The notes under the pieces are model-generated. The model searched no databases, was not told where the DNA came from, and saw only the letters and a program-made list of their open reading frames with translations. Shown in pieces: positions 38,109 to 46,738 of a DNA stretch of 64,000 bases. The number at the start of each line of letters is the position of its first letter. The first letter of the stretch is position 1. The translations under genes were made by a program, and so were the position numbers. The DNA comes from Agromyces aureus. GTDB taxonomy: Bacteria > Actinomycetota > Actinomycetes > Actinomycetales > Microbacteriaceae. The stretch covers positions 3,906,001-3,970,000 of the forward strand of contig NZ_CP013979.1 in the NCBI RefSeq assembly GCF_001660485.1. Reading direction: 5' to 3'.

Positions 38109-41100
38109 TCAGGCTCCCGGGCGCGGCTCGGGCGCGTCAGGGCCGCTGCCGTCGGTGGCGGCGGGCCCCTCGGTGCCGTCGGCACCGGTCGGCTCGGTCG
38201 GTGCACCGGTCACGGGTGCGCCGGTCTCGGGATCACTGGTCTCGGGACGCTCGGCTCCTCGACCGGCGGTGTCCGTCGGCGCGCTCGGTGCGGTGGTCTC
38301 GTCGGGCGCGCTGGTCCAAGGTTCGCTGGTCTCGAGACGCTCCGCTCCTCGACCGGCGGGGACCAGCGCGGGCTCCGCGGCGGTCGCGGCGGGCTCGGCG
38401 GGCTCGGCACGCGCGGCGCGCTTGGCCGCGCGACGTTCGCGCCCGCCCTCGACGAGGTTGTAGATCACCGGCAGCACGACGAGCGTGAGGACGGTCGACG
38501 ACAGCAGGCCGCCGATGACCACGATCGCGAGCGGCTGCGAGATGAAGCCGCCGTGGCCGGTGATGCCGAGCGCCATCGGCACGAGCGCGAAGATCGTGGC
38601 CAACGCCGTCATGAGGATCGGGCGCAGACGGCGGGAAGCGCCGTGCACGAGCGCGTCGCGCACGTTCATGCCGCGATCTCGATACTGGTTGACGAGGTCG
38701 ACGAGCACGATGGCGTTCGTCACGACGATGCCGACGAGCATCAGCACGCCGATCAGCGAGGGAACGCCGAGCGGCACGCCCGTGATGACCTGCAGCGCGA
38801 TCGCGCCGGTCGCCGCGAACGGCACCGAGACGAGCAGCAGCAGGGGCTGCAGCAGCGAGCGGAACGTCGCGACCATCACGATGTAGACGATCAGGATCGC
38901 CGCGAGCAGTGCGAGCCCGAGCTGCGAGAACGACTCGGCCTGGTCGGCCGAGACGCCGCCGATCTCCGCGGTGGTGCCCGCGGGCAGGTCCACCTCGGCG
39001 AGCGCCGTCGACACGTCGGCGTTGGCCGCCGTGAGGTCGTCGCCCGCCGGAGTCGCGGTGACGGTCGCGCTGCGGAGGCCCTGCACGGTGGTGATGGAGG
39101 TCGGGCCGTCGATCGTCTCGACCGTCGCGAGCGTGTCGAGACGCACCAGACCGGTCGCCGTGGGCACCTCGAGCGCCTGCAGTTCCTCGATCGTGGTCGG
39201 CGGGTTCTCGTCGGCGATGTAGATGGTGAGCGTCTGCTCGTCGATGACGATGGACCCCTGGGCCCTCGGCGACATCTTGCTCGACACGAGGCCGCCGAGC
39301 GCGACCTCGGAGAAGCCGGCCTCTGCGGCCGCGGTGCGGTCGATCTCGACGGCGATGTACTCGCGCGACTCCGACAGGTTCGAACTGACCTGGGTCAGCG
39401 AGTCGAAGCTCTCGAACTCCTCGACCATGGCGTCGGTGGCCGACTGCAGGTCTTCGGCGTTCGACGCCGTGATGTTGACCGCGATGTCGTTCGAGGCGCC
39501 GAAGCCGCTCGACGCGGTGAGCGTGACCTGGCCGACGTCGGAGAGGCCGTCGAGCGACTCCTTCACGTCTGCCTGCAACACCTCCTGGTCTGCGTCTTCG
39601 TCGGTCGTGATCGAGTAGGTGACCGTCGCACTGCCACCGCCGAAGATCGCCGCGAGTCCGCTGCCCGATCCGATCGAGGTCTGCACGGTCTCGACGCCCT
39701 CGGTGTCGAGGATCGCCTGCTCGACCGGCTCGGACGCCGCGTCCATCGCATCGAGGCTCGAGCCCACCGGGAGCTCCTGCGTCACCTGGAAGGTGTTCTG
39801 GCCCGACGACCCGAGGAAGTTCGTCTTCATGAGCGGGATCATGGCGACCGTTCCGCCGAGCACGAGCACGGCGATGAGGATCGTCACGAAGCTGTGCTTC
39901 AGCGTCCAGGCGATGATCGGCAGGTAGCCGCGCTGCAGGCGAGAGGGGTGCTCGAGTTCGTCGGGCGCGCCTGCGCCGGCCTGGTCGACGAAGGCGGCGG
40001 CCGCGGCATCCGTTCCGGCCTCGCCACCGTGCGCGTGCACCTTGGCGGGCTTCAGGAACCAGTACGCGAGCACGGGCACGATCGTGAGCGACACGAGCAG
40101 CGACGCGAGGAGCGCGATCGTGACCGTGAGCGAGAACGGACGGAAGAGCTCGCCGGTCACGCCCTCGACGAGCGCGATCGGCACGAACACCGCGACCGTC
40201 GTGATGGTCGAGGCCGTGATCGCACCGGCGACCTCGCGCACGGCGTGCACGATCGTGTCGGCCTTGTCGACCCCGGCGACGAGATGGCGCTTGATGTTCT
40301 CGATCACCACGATCGAGTCGTCGACCACGCGGCCGATCGCGATCGTCAGCGCGCCGAGCGTGAGGATGTTCAGCGTGTACCCCGTGGCCTGCAGGCCGAT
40401 GAAGGTGATGAGCACCGACGTGGGGATCGAGATCGCGGTGACGAGGGTCGCGCGAACCGAGAGCAGGAACAGCAGGATCACGATGACGGCGAACGCGAGC
40501 CCCAGCAGGCCCTCGGTCGCGAGCGACTCGATCGACTGCTGGATGTAGGGCGCCTGGTCGAAGACGACCGTGAACTCGGCGCCCGGGTTCGTCGTGTCGA
40601 GCGACGCCTGGAGGTCGGGCAGCAGCGCGGTCACCGCGGTCGAGACGTCGACCGTGTTGGCGGCCGGCAGCTTCGTGACCTGGATCGTGAGCGCCGGCTC
40701 GCCGTTCACGCGCGAGATGCTCGTGACCGGGTTCTCGGTGATCTCGACGGAGGCCACGTCGCCGATCGTCAGGGCGACGGGAACGCTCGCGGCGGCGGCC
40801 GCACCCGGAAGCGCAGCACCCTCTGGGAGGGTCGTGCCGCCGGGCAGGGCAGAACCGTCGGGCAGTGCGCCGGCCGCGGCATCCGTGTCGACCGGAGCGG
40901 TCGGAGCGGCCTCGGTGCCCCCGAGCACCGGCAGCGCGGTGAGCTCGTCGACGCTCTCGATGCGGGCGCCGGTCTGCACGGCGTAGGTCTTGTCGCCCTC
41001 GGTGATCGAGCCGGCGGGAATGAGCACGCCGTTCTGGGCGAGTGCATCGCTGACGGCCTGCGAGGTGAGCCCGTACGACGCGAGCTTCGCGGGGTCGGGC

Positions 41101-41657
41101 GTGATCGTGACGCGCTGGCCGGAGTCGCCGACGAGCGTCGCGTCGCGGACCCCGTCGACGTCCTTGATCTCGCCGAGGGTCGTGCGGGTCAGCTCGTCGG
41201 AGAGGGTCGCGGGGTCGTCGGCGCCGGTGACGGCGATCTGCAGCACCGGGAAGTCGTCGAGGCTGAGCGCGAGCACCTGCGGGTCGACGTCGTCGGGCAG
41301 CTGGCTCGAGATGCGGTTGATGGAGGAGAGCAGCTTCTGCTCGGCGAAGGCCAGGTCGGTGCCGTAGGTGAAGCTCGCGGTGACCCTCGAGACGCCGGTC
41401 GAGCTGTTCGTCGACGTGTCCTCGAGGCCGGTGATGCCCTGGATCGCGGTCTCGATCGGCGTGGAGACATCGGTGTTCACCACGTCGGGCGACGCGCCCG
41501 GGTACTGCGTGATGATCGACAGCTGCGGGAAGGAGATCGACGGAGCGAGCTCCTGCTTGAGCGTGGTCAGCGAGATTCCGCCGAAGATCGCCACCACCAC
41601 CGTGACGAGCGCGATGAGCGCGCGGTTCTTCATGCTGAGCGCAGCGAGCAGTGACAT
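38109..41657 (-). CDS. RND-superfamily efflux permease (HAE1/AcrB type)
   Basis: A 1182-residue permease with twelve transmembrane helices and two large extracytoplasmic loops: first helix at residues ~12-30 (ALIALVTVVVAIFGGISL), GRVVDDSIVVIENIKRH in TM4 with the paired Asp residues, and a second set around GIVVTNAIVLVDLVNQYRDRG. Gram-positive members act without an outer-membrane duct; no adaptor gene is adjacent. A ~60-residue Ala/Pro/Gly insertion is in the first loop. The C-terminal ~90 residues are disordered and contain two copies of GRGAERxETS encoded by dispersed repeats. The substrate is unknown. Start ATG 41657 is the first Met of MSLLAALSMKNRAL. Confidence 0.92.
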   Translation of the reverse strand: MSLLAALSMKNRALIALVTVVVAIFGGISLTTLKQELAPSISFPQLSIITQYPGASPDVVNTDVSTPIETAIQGITGLEDTSTNSSTGVSRVTASFTYGTDLAFAEQKLLSSINRISSQLPDDVDPQVLALSLDDFPVLQIAVTGADDPATLSDELTRTTLGEIKDVDGVRDATLVGDSGQRVTITPDPAKLASYGLTSQAVSDALAQNGVLIPAGSITEGDKTYAVQTGARIESVDELTALPVLGGTEAAPTAPVDTDAAAGALPDGSALPGGTTLPEGAALPGAAAAASVPVALTIGDVASVEITENPVTSISRVNGEPALTIQVTKLPAANTVDVSTAVTALLPDLQASLDTTNPGAEFTVVFDQAPYIQQSIESLATEGLLGLAFAVIVILLFLLSVRATLVTAISIPTSVLITFIGLQATGYTLNILTLGALTIAIGRVVDDSIVVIENIKRHLVAGVDKADTIVHAVREVAGAITASTITTVAVFVPIALVEGVTGELFRPFSLTVTIALLASLLVSLTIVPVLAYWFLKPAKVHAHGGEAGTDAAAAAFVDQAGAGAPDELEHPSRLQRGYLPIIAWTLKHSFVTILIAVLVLGGTVAMIPLMKTNFLGSSGQNTFQVTQELPVGSSLDAMDAASEPVEQAILDTEGVETVQTSIGSGSGLAAIFGGGSATVTYSITTDEDADQEVLQADVKESLDGLSDVGQVTLTASSGFGASNDIAVNITASNAEDLQSATDAMVEEFESFDSLTQVSSNLSESREYIAVEIDRTAAAEAGFSEVALGGLVSSKMSPRAQGSIVIDEQTLTIYIADENPPTTIEELQALEVPTATGLVRLDTLATVETIDGPTSITTVQGLRSATVTATPAGDDLTAANADVSTALAEVDLPAGTTAEIGGVSADQAESFSQLGLALLAAILIVYIVMVATFRSLLQPLLLLVSVPFAATGAIALQVITGVPLGVPSLIGVLMLVGIVVTNAIVLVDLVNQYRDRGMNVRDALVHGASRRLRPILMTALATIFALVPMALGITGHGGFISQPLAIVVIGGLLSSTVLTLVVLPVIYNLVEGGRERRAAKRAARAEPAEPAATAAEPALVPAGRGAERLETSEPWTSAPDETTAPSAPTDTAGRGAERPETSDPETGAPVTGAPTEPTGADGTEGPAATDGSGPDAPEPRPGA
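38234..38268. repeat. 35-bp dispersed hairpin repeat inside RND gene
   Basis: Inverted-orientation copy (CTGGTCTCGGGACGCT then CTCCTCGACCGGCG) within the 3' end of the RND permease gene, encoding GRGAERPETS. Confidence 0.85.
38324..38358. repeat. 35-bp dispersed hairpin repeat inside RND gene, second copy
   Basis: Second inverted-orientation copy, 90 bp from the first and in the same reading frame (GRGAERLETS). Two copies in frame, with linking sequence also similar, suggest a segmental duplication of the tail. Confidence 0.85.
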
Positions 41658-41799
41658 GAGGTCAATCCTCGCAGTGCGGGGGTTCCCATTCGGTCACGGA
41701 TGCCTGTGAAAACGAGTATCCGTCCTCCGAATCTCATCGTGTCCTCTAGCCCTGCTCGGGGGACAGTCGGTATGGTGCACACAGGATGGGGGTGATCCG

Positions 41800-42876
41800 G
41801 TGGCTTCGCTGACGAGTTCGAGACGCCGAACGGGCATCCGCTACGCCATCCTCGGCGCCGGCATCTCGGCCGCCTGGCTCACCATCTCGCTCTTCTCGGG
41901 CGCCCAGAGCGCCTCGGCCGACGAACGCGACGGCGGGGGCCTGCTCGGCGCGGTCGGCTCCCTGCTCGGTGGGGTCTCGGCCACGACCGGCGCCGTCGGC
42001 GACACCCTCGGAGCCGTCGTCGGCACGGCCGTCGAGCCCGTGAACTCGGTGCTCGAACCCGTCGTCGCCGCGGTGCCCGCACCCGTGGCTCCCGTCGTCG
42101 AGCTCGTCCCGCCCGTCGTGGACGGTACGACCGACACCGTCGACACTGTCGTCGAGACCGTCGACACCGCGGTCGTCGGCACGGTCGGCGAGGCGACGCA
42201 GGCGCTGACGGAGGTCGCGAGCGGCGGCACCGTCGGCAGGATCCTCGATCCCGTGGTCGGCACGGTCGACCGGGTCGTCGGCGGTGTTCCGGTGCTCGGC
42301 CCCGTGGTCGGCGGGCTCCTCGGCGACTCCGGGGTCAGCGGCGTCGTGACGCCCGTGACCGGCGCGGTCGACGGTCTCCTCGGCGGCCTCATCGGTTCGA
42401 CGGGCGAACTTCCCGGCGGTGTGCTGCCCGAGATCCCCGGCATCCCCCTGCTGCCCGGTGACGGGTCTGCCGGCGGATCCGAGGGCCAGGAGCCCTCGCT
42501 TCCGGTGTCGCCTCCGGCGATCGGCGAGTCTCGCGGCCCTGAGCCGCCAGGAACCGGCGCCACCGGTCTCACGTTCGCCGCGACATCCGGCGCTCATCAC
42601 GGCCTCGATTCACCTCCGCCCGGCGTCGGCGACGCCGCAGCGCAGGCGGGACTCGTGCGCACGGTCGCGCCTCAGGGCGGCACCGGCGGCCCGGCCGGCG
42701 CGCCATTGCCCTCCGGCGGTCCCACTGCAGGCGCGGGTTCAAGTGCGGGCGTGCTCGGCTCCGACCTCGTCGGCGCCTCGCAGCTGCTCGATGCCATGGT
42801 CACCCAGGCGCTCACCTCGGTCGACGACGCACTGCCGTCGTCGCCCGTCTTCGGCACCGACACCACCCCTGACTGA
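41800..42876 (+). CDS. Hypothetical exported valine/glycine-rich repeat protein
   Basis: A 358-residue protein starting with GTG, with GGGGGTGA upstream. A positively charged, hydrophobic N-terminus and ASADE (after about residue 40) suggest a signal peptide. The body is made of hydrophobic, Val/Gly/Pro/Thr-rich degenerate repeats (LLGGVSATTGAVGDTLGAVVG, VVDGTTDTVDTVVETVD, VPVLGPVVGGLLGD) with no charged catalytic residues. It has no visible C-terminal anchor. It precedes the chaplin-like gene by 123 bp and is likely a hydrophobic surface or secreted structural protein. I do not recognise a named family. Confidence 0.7.
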   Translation: MASLTSSRRRTGIRYAILGAGISAAWLTISLFSGAQSASADERDGGGLLGAVGSLLGGVSATTGAVGDTLGAVVGTAVEPVNSVLEPVVAAVPAPVAPVVELVPPVVDGTTDTVDTVVETVDTAVVGTVGEATQALTEVASGGTVGRILDPVVGTVDRVVGGVPVLGPVVGGLLGDSGVSGVVTPVTGAVDGLLGGLIGSTGELPGGVLPEIPGIPLLPGDGSAGGSEGQEPSLPVSPPAIGESRGPEPPGTGATGLTFAATSGAHHGLDSPPPGVGDAAAQAGLVRTVAPQGGTGGPAGAPLPSGGPTAGAGSSAGVLGSDLVGASQLLDAMVTQALTSVDDALPSSPVFGTDTTPD

Positions 42877-42999
42877 CGGGGGCCGTTCCGCCTGCTCGCA
42901 GGCGCGCCGTTCTGCGCGCCTCGAGACGACGGACACGGTCATCGCTCCGCGCCGCATCGCGCCCGGAGCATCCAACCCATCCAGTCAAGGAGAACACTC

Positions 43000-44193
43000 A
43001 TGGATCTCAAGCGATTCGCCACGAGGGCGCTGTACGCGACCCTCCTCACCGGGGGGCTCACGCTCCTCGGCGCCGGCGTCGCGCACGCCTCGGAGACGAG
43101 CGGCGACGACGGCCTCCTCTCGGGCACGCAGGCGATCGTCTCGCTCGCGGTACCGATCACGATCTCGGGCAACGGCATCTCGGTCGTCGGCGACTCGTCG
43201 TCGACGGATGCCACGACCGAGGTCGCGCCGGCACCCGCTGCCGAGCCGGCAGCCGCAGCCCCGACCACCAGCGGCGACGACTCGCTGCTCGGCGGCCTCC
43301 AGGGCCTCGTCGACATCGCGATCCCGGTCACCGTGGGCGGCAACGCCATCTCGGTCATCGGCGACTCGTCGACGACGGATGCCACGACCGAGGTCGCACC
43401 GGCACCCGCTGCCGAGCCGGCAGCCGCAGCCCCGACCACGAGCGGCGACGACTCGCTGCTCGGCGGCCTCCAGGGCCTCGTCGACGTCGCGATCCCGGTC
43501 ACCGTGGGCGGCAACGCCATCTCGGTCATCGGCGACTCGTCGTCGACGGATGCCACGACGCAGGTCGCACCCGCGACGGGCACCGGCACCGGGGGCGGCG
43601 CAACGACCAGCGGCGACGACTCGCTGCTGGGCGGCACGCAGGCGATCATCGGCGCCGTCGTCCCGGTCACCGTGGGCGGCGACGCCATCTCGGTCATCGG
43701 CGACAGCACGTCGACGGATGCCGCGACGACCGTCGCCCCCACGACCGGCGGCGGGAACGCGTCGACGTCGGGCGTCGGCGGACTGCTCGGGGGAACCCAG
43801 CTGATCCCGAGCGTCTCGCTGCCGATCACCGTGGGCGGCAACGCCATCTCGGTCATCGGCGACAGCACGACCGGAGGATCCACGACCGTCGTGGTTCCGG
43901 TCGACCCCACCGACCCCGTGGACCCGGTCGACCCGGTCGACCCGGTCGACCCGGTCGACCCCGTCGACCCCGTGGACCCCGTGGACCCGGGCACCCCGAG
44001 TGAGCCGGGCACGCCCGGGACGACGGGCGGCACCGGCACGAACACGAGCGTGGCGAGCGAGACCGTGACCATGGTCGCGGACGCCTCGCTCGCCTCGACC
44101 GGTGTCGAGTCGAACTGGTTCCCGCTCGCGGGCCTGCTGCTCGCGATGGGATTGGGGCTGGTCGCGCTGCGCCGACGCCCGACGCGGCGCTGA
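43000..44193 (+). CDS. Chaplin-like, LAXTG-anchored surface repeat protein
   Basis: A 397-residue protein with AAGGAG 6 nt before ATG 43000. The signal peptide ends near VAHA-SE (residue ~30). Five repeats follow, each with a core like IPVTVGGNAISVIGDSS; this matches the chaplin pattern (VPVNVCGNSVSVIG) but without cysteines. Repeats 2 and 3 are almost identical at DNA level with a 171-bp (57-codon) period. A (VDP)n linker precedes the sorting signal LASTG (residues 364-368), a hydrophobic helix and a RRRPTRR tail, a class-E sortase LAXTG signal. It is therefore probably cell-wall-linked, possibly amyloid-forming and surface-hydrophobic as in Streptomyces long chaplins. The sortase is not in the window. 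Confidence 0.85.
   Translation: MDLKRFATRALYATLLTGGLTLLGAGVAHASETSGDDGLLSGTQAIVSLAVPITISGNGISVVGDSSSTDATTEVAPAPAAEPAAAAPTTSGDDSLLGGLQGLVDIAIPVTVGGNAISVIGDSSTTDATTEVAPAPAAEPAAAAPTTSGDDSLLGGLQGLVDVAIPVTVGGNAISVIGDSSSTDATTQVAPATGTGTGGGATTSGDDSLLGGTQAIIGAVVPVTVGGDAISVIGDSTSTDAATTVAPTTGGGNASTSGVGGLLGGTQLIPSVSLPITVGGNAISVIGDSTTGGSTTVVVPVDPTDPVDPVDPVDPVDPVDPVDPVDPVDPGTPSEPGTPGTTGGTGTNTSVASETVTMVADASLASTGVESNWFPLAGLLLAMGLGLVALRRRPTRR
43900..43989. repeat. 9-bp minisatellite encoding Val-Asp-Pro
   Basis: About ten GTCGACCCS/GTGGACCCS units in tandem encode the wall-spanning (VDP)n linker. Several neighbouring units are identical, so copy number may vary between strains. Confidence 0.9.
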
Positions 44194-44302
44194 GCGAGCC
44201 GGTCGGGGTCGCGGTCCGCGGCCCCGACCGCTCACGGCTTCGACGAAGCGGCGATCCGAGCCGCAGTGCCCGGGTCGCCGCTTCAGCGTGCCGCCATGCG
44301 CG

Positions 44303-45781
44303 TCAGACCACCGAGGCCAGCAACTCGGGATCCGGCTCGCCGAGCGGCACGCCGCCGAGCGAGCGCCAGGCGCGGCCGAGCGCCTGGAGTGCGGCATCCG
44401 TCGCGTCGAGCGGCTGGCAGATGGGCACGCGCAGGAAGCGCTCGAATGCGCCGTCGATGCCGAACCGCGGGCCCGCGGTGACGATGAGCCCCTCCTGTCG
44501 CGCCGCGAGCACGAGCTGCGAGCTCACGGGTGCACCGAGGCCGATCCAGGTCACGATGCCACCGTCGACGTGGGGCACGTGCCACTCGGGCACCAGTTCG
44601 GCGACCCGCCGTTCGACGAGCGCGCGCCCGGCCCGAAGTTGCTCGCGTCGGAGCGCGAGGATGTCGTCCATGCGCTCGAGGCCGCGCGTCACGAGCAGCT
44701 GGTCGAGGATCGGCGTACCGAGGTCGCCGGGTGGCCGTACCGCGAGCAGCCGGCGGATCAGCGGCCGATCGGCGCGGATCCAGCCGACGCGCAACCCGCC
44801 CCAGATGGTCTTGCCGACGCTGCCGATGAGCACGGCGGGTCCGTCGGCCGCCATGGGCGGGAACGCCTCCGCGCGGTCGATGTCGAGTTCGGCGATGGTC
44901 TCGTCGGCGATGACGACCGTGCCCTGCCTGGCGGCCGCGTCGAGCACGCGCCCCCTCGACTCACGGCTCATGGTGCGGCCGGTCGGGTTCTGGAAGTCGG
45001 GCATGAGGTAGGCCAGCACGGGGTTCGAGTGCCGGATGGACTGCACGAGGCTCATGGCCTCTTCGCGGTCGGCGGCGATGGCGGCGTCGGTCGCGCCCGC
45101 GACCGGTCCCACGGGGCCGTCCCCATGCGGTGCCACGGGCGATCCGACGAGCCTCGCACCGGCTCCGCGCAGCGCCTCGTACGCGTGCGGATAGGTCGGC
45201 ATCTCGATGAGCGCCCGGTCGCCTCGAGCGACGACGGTGCGCGCGACGAGCGCGATGGCGTGCTGCGCACCGATCGTCACCATGATCTGGTCGGGCGAGG
45301 TCGGCAGGCCGCGACGCGTGTACCGGTCGGCGATCGCCTCGCGCAGCGGCAGGATGCCGATCGGGTCGTAGCCGGAGTCGCCGAGGTGCGCGGGCAGGTC
45401 CTCGGCCGCCTGCCTGGCCAGGTCGGCGAGCCAGGGCAGTGCCGGAGGCGCCGCCTTCGAGAAGTCGAGGTACTCGGACTCGAGCGAGGCCGGCAGGATC
45501 GCGGGCGCCCCGGGAAGCCTGGCCACGCTGCCGGATCCGCGGACGCTGTGCAGGTGGTCGAGTTCGCGAAGCCGACGATAGGCGGCCGCGACGGTCGTGC
45601 GGCTGAGCCCGAGTCGTTCGGCGAGGTCCCGTTCGGCGGGCAGTCGCGTCTCGACGGGGATGCGCCCGTCGACGATGAGCAGTCGGATGCGGTCGGCCAG
45701 CGCTTCGTAGGCGCTGCCCCGTCCGCGCCAGTCGCCGAGGAGCACCTCGAGCGAACGGGCACTGAGCGATCGGTCAACCAT
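44303..45781 (-). CDS. yczR: MocR-like regulator YczR (GntR HTH + aminotransferase fold)
   Basis: A 492-residue MocR/PdxR-type factor. Residues ~22-90 are a GntR winged helix (RLPAERDLAERLGLSRTTVAAAYRRL); the rest is a type-I aminotransferase domain with the PLP lysine in LIGSVGKTIWGGLRVGW. The divergent neighbour is a YczE membrane protein; this pair is the diagnostic layout of the YczR subgroup. TAAAGT (minus strand, 45793 to 45788) ends 6 nt before the ATG, so it is probably leaderless. It likely activates or represses yczE through the operators at 45797-45841 in response to a PLP-linked signal. Confidence 0.88.
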   Translation of the reverse strand: MVDRSLSARSLEVLLGDWRGRGSAYEALADRIRLLIVDGRIPVETRLPAERDLAERLGLSRTTVAAAYRRLRELDHLHSVRGSGSVARLPGAPAILPASLESEYLDFSKAAPPALPWLADLARQAAEDLPAHLGDSGYDPIGILPLREAIADRYTRRGLPTSPDQIMVTIGAQHAIALVARTVVARGDRALIEMPTYPHAYEALRGAGARLVGSPVAPHGDGPVGPVAGATDAAIAADREEAMSLVQSIRHSNPVLAYLMPDFQNPTGRTMSRESRGRVLDAAARQGTVVIADETIAELDIDRAEAFPPMAADGPAVLIGSVGKTIWGGLRVGWIRADRPLIRRLLAVRPPGDLGTPILDQLLVTRGLERMDDILALRREQLRAGRALVERRVAELVPEWHVPHVDGGIVTWIGLGAPVSSQLVLAARQEGLIVTAGPRFGIDGAFERFLRVPICQPLDATDAALQALGRAWRSLGGVPLGEPDPELLASVV

Positions 45782-45796
45782 GAGGCCACTTTAGGA

Positions 45797-45841
45797 GAAT
45801 TGGATGTATACGAAAAGGCCAATCATGGAATTGGATTGGCC
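45797..45841. promoter_or_regulatory. Operator region between yczR and yczE
   Basis: Direct repeats GAATTGGAT (45797-45805 and 45828-45836, 31 bp apart) overlap an inverted repeat GGCCAATC (45817-45824) / GATTGGCC (45834-45841). The GTATAC at 45806-45811 could provide a -10 on either strand. ATTGG half-sites in direct and inverted arrangement are typical of MocR operators. Confidence 0.65.
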
Positions 45842-45842
45842 C

Positions 45843-46574
45843 ATGCTCTCCCGTCCCGCCGCCTTCCGCGATCCCGCGCCGATCCTCGCGCGACGTCTCG
45901 TGCAGCTCTACGTCGGCCTGCTGTTCTACGGCATCGGCATCGCGCTCATCGTGCGGGGCGAGCTCGGGGTCGCCCCGTGGGATGTGCTGACGCAGGGCAT
46001 CTCGAAGCAGACGGGCCTGAACTTCGGACTCGTCACGGTCATCACGAGCGTGTTCGTGCTGCTGCTCTGGATCCCGATCCGGCAGAAGCCCGGGTTCGGC
46101 ACGATCATGAACGTGCTGCTCGTCGGGCCGGCGGCCGACCTGGGGCTCTGGCTCATCCCGTCGGGGCTCGACCTCTGGGTGCGCATCCTGCTGCTGCCCG
46201 CCGGCATCCTCGTGCTCGCGATGGCGACCGGCCTGTACATCGGCGCGCACTTCGGCCCCGGGCCGCGCGACGGCCTCATGACCGGTATCCATGCGCGCAC
46301 CGGATGGCGCATCTGGATCGTGCGCACGAGCATCGAGCTCATCGTGCTCGCCGCGGGCTGGCTGCTCGGCGGCAACGTCGGCATCGGCACGGTCGCGTTC
46401 GCGCTGCTCATCGGTCCGCTGTGCGGCTACACGATCCCGCTGTTCGCCATCAGGCGAGCACCGGTCGAGCGAGCGGATGCCGGCGCCTCCGGCGAGCGCG
46501 AGTCGACGTCGACCGCGGCGGGCCCGACCCCGGCGTCGACTGCGGCGCCGTCGACGACCTCGACGGCCCCCTGA
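45843..46574 (+). CDS. yczE: YczE-family membrane protein
   Basis: A ~243-residue integral membrane protein with about five helices (LVQLYVGLLFYGIGIALIV, VTVITSVFVLLLWI and others) and conserved GELGVAPWDVLTQGISK and HFGPGPRDGLMTG motifs of the YczE/YitT-related family. The C-terminus is an Ala/Thr/Ser-rich tail. The start is uncertain: ATGs at 45804, 45825 and 45843 are in frame. 45804 has AGGAG but lies inside the operator and upstream of a plausible transcription start, so 45843 is preferred. Its role is unknown; regulated by the adjacent YczR. Confidence 0.85.
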   Translation: MLSRPAAFRDPAPILARRLVQLYVGLLFYGIGIALIVRGELGVAPWDVLTQGISKQTGLNFGLVTVITSVFVLLLWIPIRQKPGFGTIMNVLLVGPAADLGLWLIPSGLDLWVRILLLPAGILVLAMATGLYIGAHFGPGPRDGLMTGIHARTGWRIWIVRTSIELIVLAAGWLLGGNVGIGTVAFALLIGPLCGYTIPLFAIRRAPVERADAGASGERESTSTAAGPTPASTAAPSTTSTAP

Positions 46575-46657
46575 ACTCGGCGGGTCGGCGCGGAGGGACA
46601 CCCGCCGACCCGTCGTGATCCTCTCGGCGCCGGTGCGGGCCGAACGCTCGGGTCGGG

Positions 46658-46701
46658 CGCTGGTCTCGATACGGCGCTGACGCTGCGCTCCTCGACCGGC
46701 G
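46658..46701. repeat. Dispersed hairpin repeat, 44-bp variant
   Basis: Same ends as the 35-bp element (CGCTGGTCTCGA ... CTCCTCGACCGGCG) but the middle is expanded by 9 bases. It lies between convergent yczE and the PadR gene. Confidence 0.8.
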
Positions 46702-46738
46702 GGTTCGACCGACCGACGAGGCGCGATGCGTCGAGGGC

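Noticed and set aside
43195..43990. CRISPR-like or phage-like repeat array
   Set aside because: The repeats are in-frame protein repeats without spacers; no cas, integrase or phage structural genes are present in the window.
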